Below, piece after piece: positions 6,131-7,188 of a stretch of 7,188 nucleotides of DNA. The stretch's first letter is position 1, and every line of letters begins with the position of its first letter. The notes beneath the pieces are model-generated. The model made no database searches and had not been told where the DNA came from. It saw only the letters and a list, made by a program, of their open reading frames with translations. The stretch lies in contig CAMHRH010000042.1 of the NCBI GenBank assembly GCA_946187605.1, positions 1 through 7,188 of the forward strand. Direction: 5' to 3'. The translations under genes and the position numbers were made by a program. This DNA comes from an uncultured Candidatus Saccharibacteria bacterium. GTDB lineage: Bacteria; Patescibacteriota; Saccharimonadia; Saccharimonadales; Saccharimonadaceae.

Positions 6131-6168
6131 ATAAAAGATAACCCCCCGGAGAGGAGGTTATCTTTTAT
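6131..6168. terminator. Bidirectional rho-independent terminator between pta and the GH57 amylase gene
   Basis: A perfect 13-bp inverted repeat pairs 6131-6143 with 6156-6168, with two further C-G pairs inside after one mismatch. The outer ends are A-rich on the left and T-rich on the right, so on either strand the hairpin finishes in a T-rich stretch. It serves both convergent genes. The amylase stop codon (6158-6160, minus strand) and its last codons form part of the stem. Confidence 0.9.
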
Positions 6169-7188
6169 CTTTACTATCAAGCCGTCCGCGCATATCGCGT
6201 AGGGCATTCATATAGTACAGAAAGGCGTCATACGGCGAATCGTAAGGCGAGAAATAAGCATGCACGTCGCCATCGTTGAAGTACTTTGTGCACATATAGT
6301 ATGGATGATCTGAAGTCTGCAGACGGCGCCAATCCTCAATCAGCTTTTTGTCGCCGGATGCTAGCACTTCGTCTTTGATATCATAAATCGCTTTCATTGC
6401 TTCATGTTGCATTGAATTGCCTAGCCATGCGCTCAAATCGCGCTCCGTATCAGCCCAAGTTACCGTCCATGGCATTGAAATCTCCGCCTGCGGCTCTGCG
6501 CTATCGCAGGCCTCTGAAACCGTCAGGAAGTTATTATCCTGATCGCGATCCCAACGGTAAACTAGATGTTCAAAGAACTCAAAGATGCCTGTATCTTCCC
6601 AAATATTCTCACCGAATGTCTCGAAGTCCATGAAAAGATTAATTAGTGGACCGCGCAAAGTCGCCGCCTCGAGCCACTGGATGTACTTATCGACCGTAAG
6701 CGGCCACTCTTTCCAATGTTTATCCGAAAAGCGAAACGCTACATCATCGGACAAGCGATAGTTCTTCATGAGTAATTTAATATTTTTGCAGCCCTCTGGG
6801 CGATAGACGAAATTTGGGCTACGCCATTCAAGAATCTTGTCCCAACCTTCGGCCAGGATGCCTTTAAAGCCGAAACCTTCTGCCCATTTTGCTAGCTCGT
6901 TGTTATAAGATAGCTCTGTGTTGCGATAAACTTGCGAACGTACGCCGAATAACTTATAGATGCGGTCCTGATGCGCCTTGACTTGCGCCTCGAATTCGTC
7001 GCGGTCAAAGAAGAATGCTAGCGAATGATAATAAGTCTCAGCGACAATCTCAACGCGACCAGAAGCAGTGAGTCGTTTCAGTGTCTCAATGACATCTGGC
7101 GCCCATTTCTCGGCTTGGTCTAGGAATGTGCCAGTAATTGAAAGGGAAAACTTAAAACCAGCATAAGTATTAATACATTTCTCGAGTC
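6158..7188 (-). CDS. Glycoside hydrolase family 57 alpha-amylase-like protein, 5' end beyond the window
   Basis: The frame is open from the stop at 6158-6160 to the right edge, giving 342 visible residues. A Met at 6769 is internal, because conserved sequence continues upstream of it. GH57 enzymes hydrolyse or rearrange alpha-glucans with a (beta/alpha)7 barrel. Visible signatures, N to C, are VEIVAETYYHSL (around 7022-7054), then RNTELSYNNELA with the likely nucleophile Glu at 6914-6916. MDFETFGE follows with the likely acid/base Asp at 6626-6628. The C-terminal motif is HAYFSPYDSPYDAFLYYMNAL. This arrangement fits the roughly 400-residue alpha-amylase group (MJ1611-like), so about 55-60 residues are missing on the right. 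No signal peptide can be judged, but relatives of this type usually act in the cytoplasm on storage glucan. It ends inside the shared terminator stem, convergent with pta. Substrate and exact activity are inferred from family only. Confidence 0.9.
   Translation of the reverse strand, partial: LEKCINTYAGFKFSLSITGTFLDQAEKWAPDVIETLKRLTASGRVEIVAETYYHSLAFFFDRDEFEAQVKAHQDRIYKLFGVRSQVYRNTELSYNNELAKWAEGFGFKGILAEGWDKILEWRSPNFVYRPEGCKNIKLLMKNYRLSDDVAFRFSDKHWKEWPLTVDKYIQWLEAATLRGPLINLFMDFETFGENIWEDTGIFEFFEHLVYRWDRDQDNNFLTVSEACDSAEPQAEISMPWTVTWADTERDLSAWLGNSMQHEAMKAIYDIKDEVLASGDKKLIEDWRRLQTSDHPYYMCTKYFNDGDVHAYFSPYDSPYDAFLYYMNALRDMRGRLDSKDKR

Noticed and set aside
6158..6769. A stand-alone 203-residue gene starting at the Met at 6769.
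   Set aside because: Translation upstream stays open to the window edge and contains GH57 motifs including the nucleophile NTEL, so this Met is internal to a larger gene.
1..7188. Recoded TGA (glycine) as in Gracilibacteria/SR1.
   Set aside because: TGA serves as a sensible stop at 608, 3888 and 4613, the last two at an ATGA overlap and just before a promoter. Conserved proteins contain no in-frame TGA.

Overview
The window looks like a chromosomal segment from a small-genome bacterium of the Patescibacteria/CPR type, most likely Saccharibacteria (TM7). This is an inference from gene content, not proof. It rests on an exonuclease I, an OatA-like envelope acyltransferase, a SipW-dependent (TasA/camelysin-like) surface protein, an unusually short phosphotransacetylase and a GH57 alpha-amylase, all with start sites sitting right against -10 boxes. 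Two genes end in TGA in positions that fit the standard code, which argues against the Gracilibacteria/SR1 code in which TGA means glycine.

Layout. Positions 1-608 hold a small three-helix membrane protein of unknown function. Its GC content is visibly higher than the rest, roughly 50-55% against about 45% by hand count of sample lines. Its 3' end overlaps by 34 bp the end of the convergent sbcB gene (575-1972, minus). A 68-bp divergent promoter region separates sbcB from a plus-strand cell-envelope block. That block contains an OatA-like O-acyltransferase (2041-3888), a 4-bp-overlapping membrane-anchored coiled-coil protein (3885-4613), and, behind its own promoter, a SipW-type secreted matrix or fibre protein (4680-5315). 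A short phosphotransacetylase (5344-6114) follows with its own start signal. It converges on a GH57 amylase (6158 to beyond the right edge, minus), with a bidirectional terminator between them.

How the genes work together. The acyltransferase and coiled-coil protein form a translationally coupled pair and may act together on the cell wall. The SipW-type protein next to them adds a second surface component, so the middle of the window reads as an envelope or attachment locus, plausible for an episymbiont. The phosphotransacetylase (acetyl-CoA to acetyl-phosphate) and the GH57 amylase (alpha-glucan metabolism) are fermentative carbon-metabolism genes.

The most striking pattern is in gene expression. 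Three promoter-proximal genes (sbcB, the acyltransferase and the phosphotransacetylase) have a -10-like hexamer ending exactly 6 nt before the ATG and no Shine-Dalgarno, which predicts leaderless mRNAs. The operon-internal gene at 3885 instead carries a clear AAGGAG. No RNA genes, CRISPR arrays, insertion sequences or long repeats were recognised. No gap between genes exceeds 300 bases.
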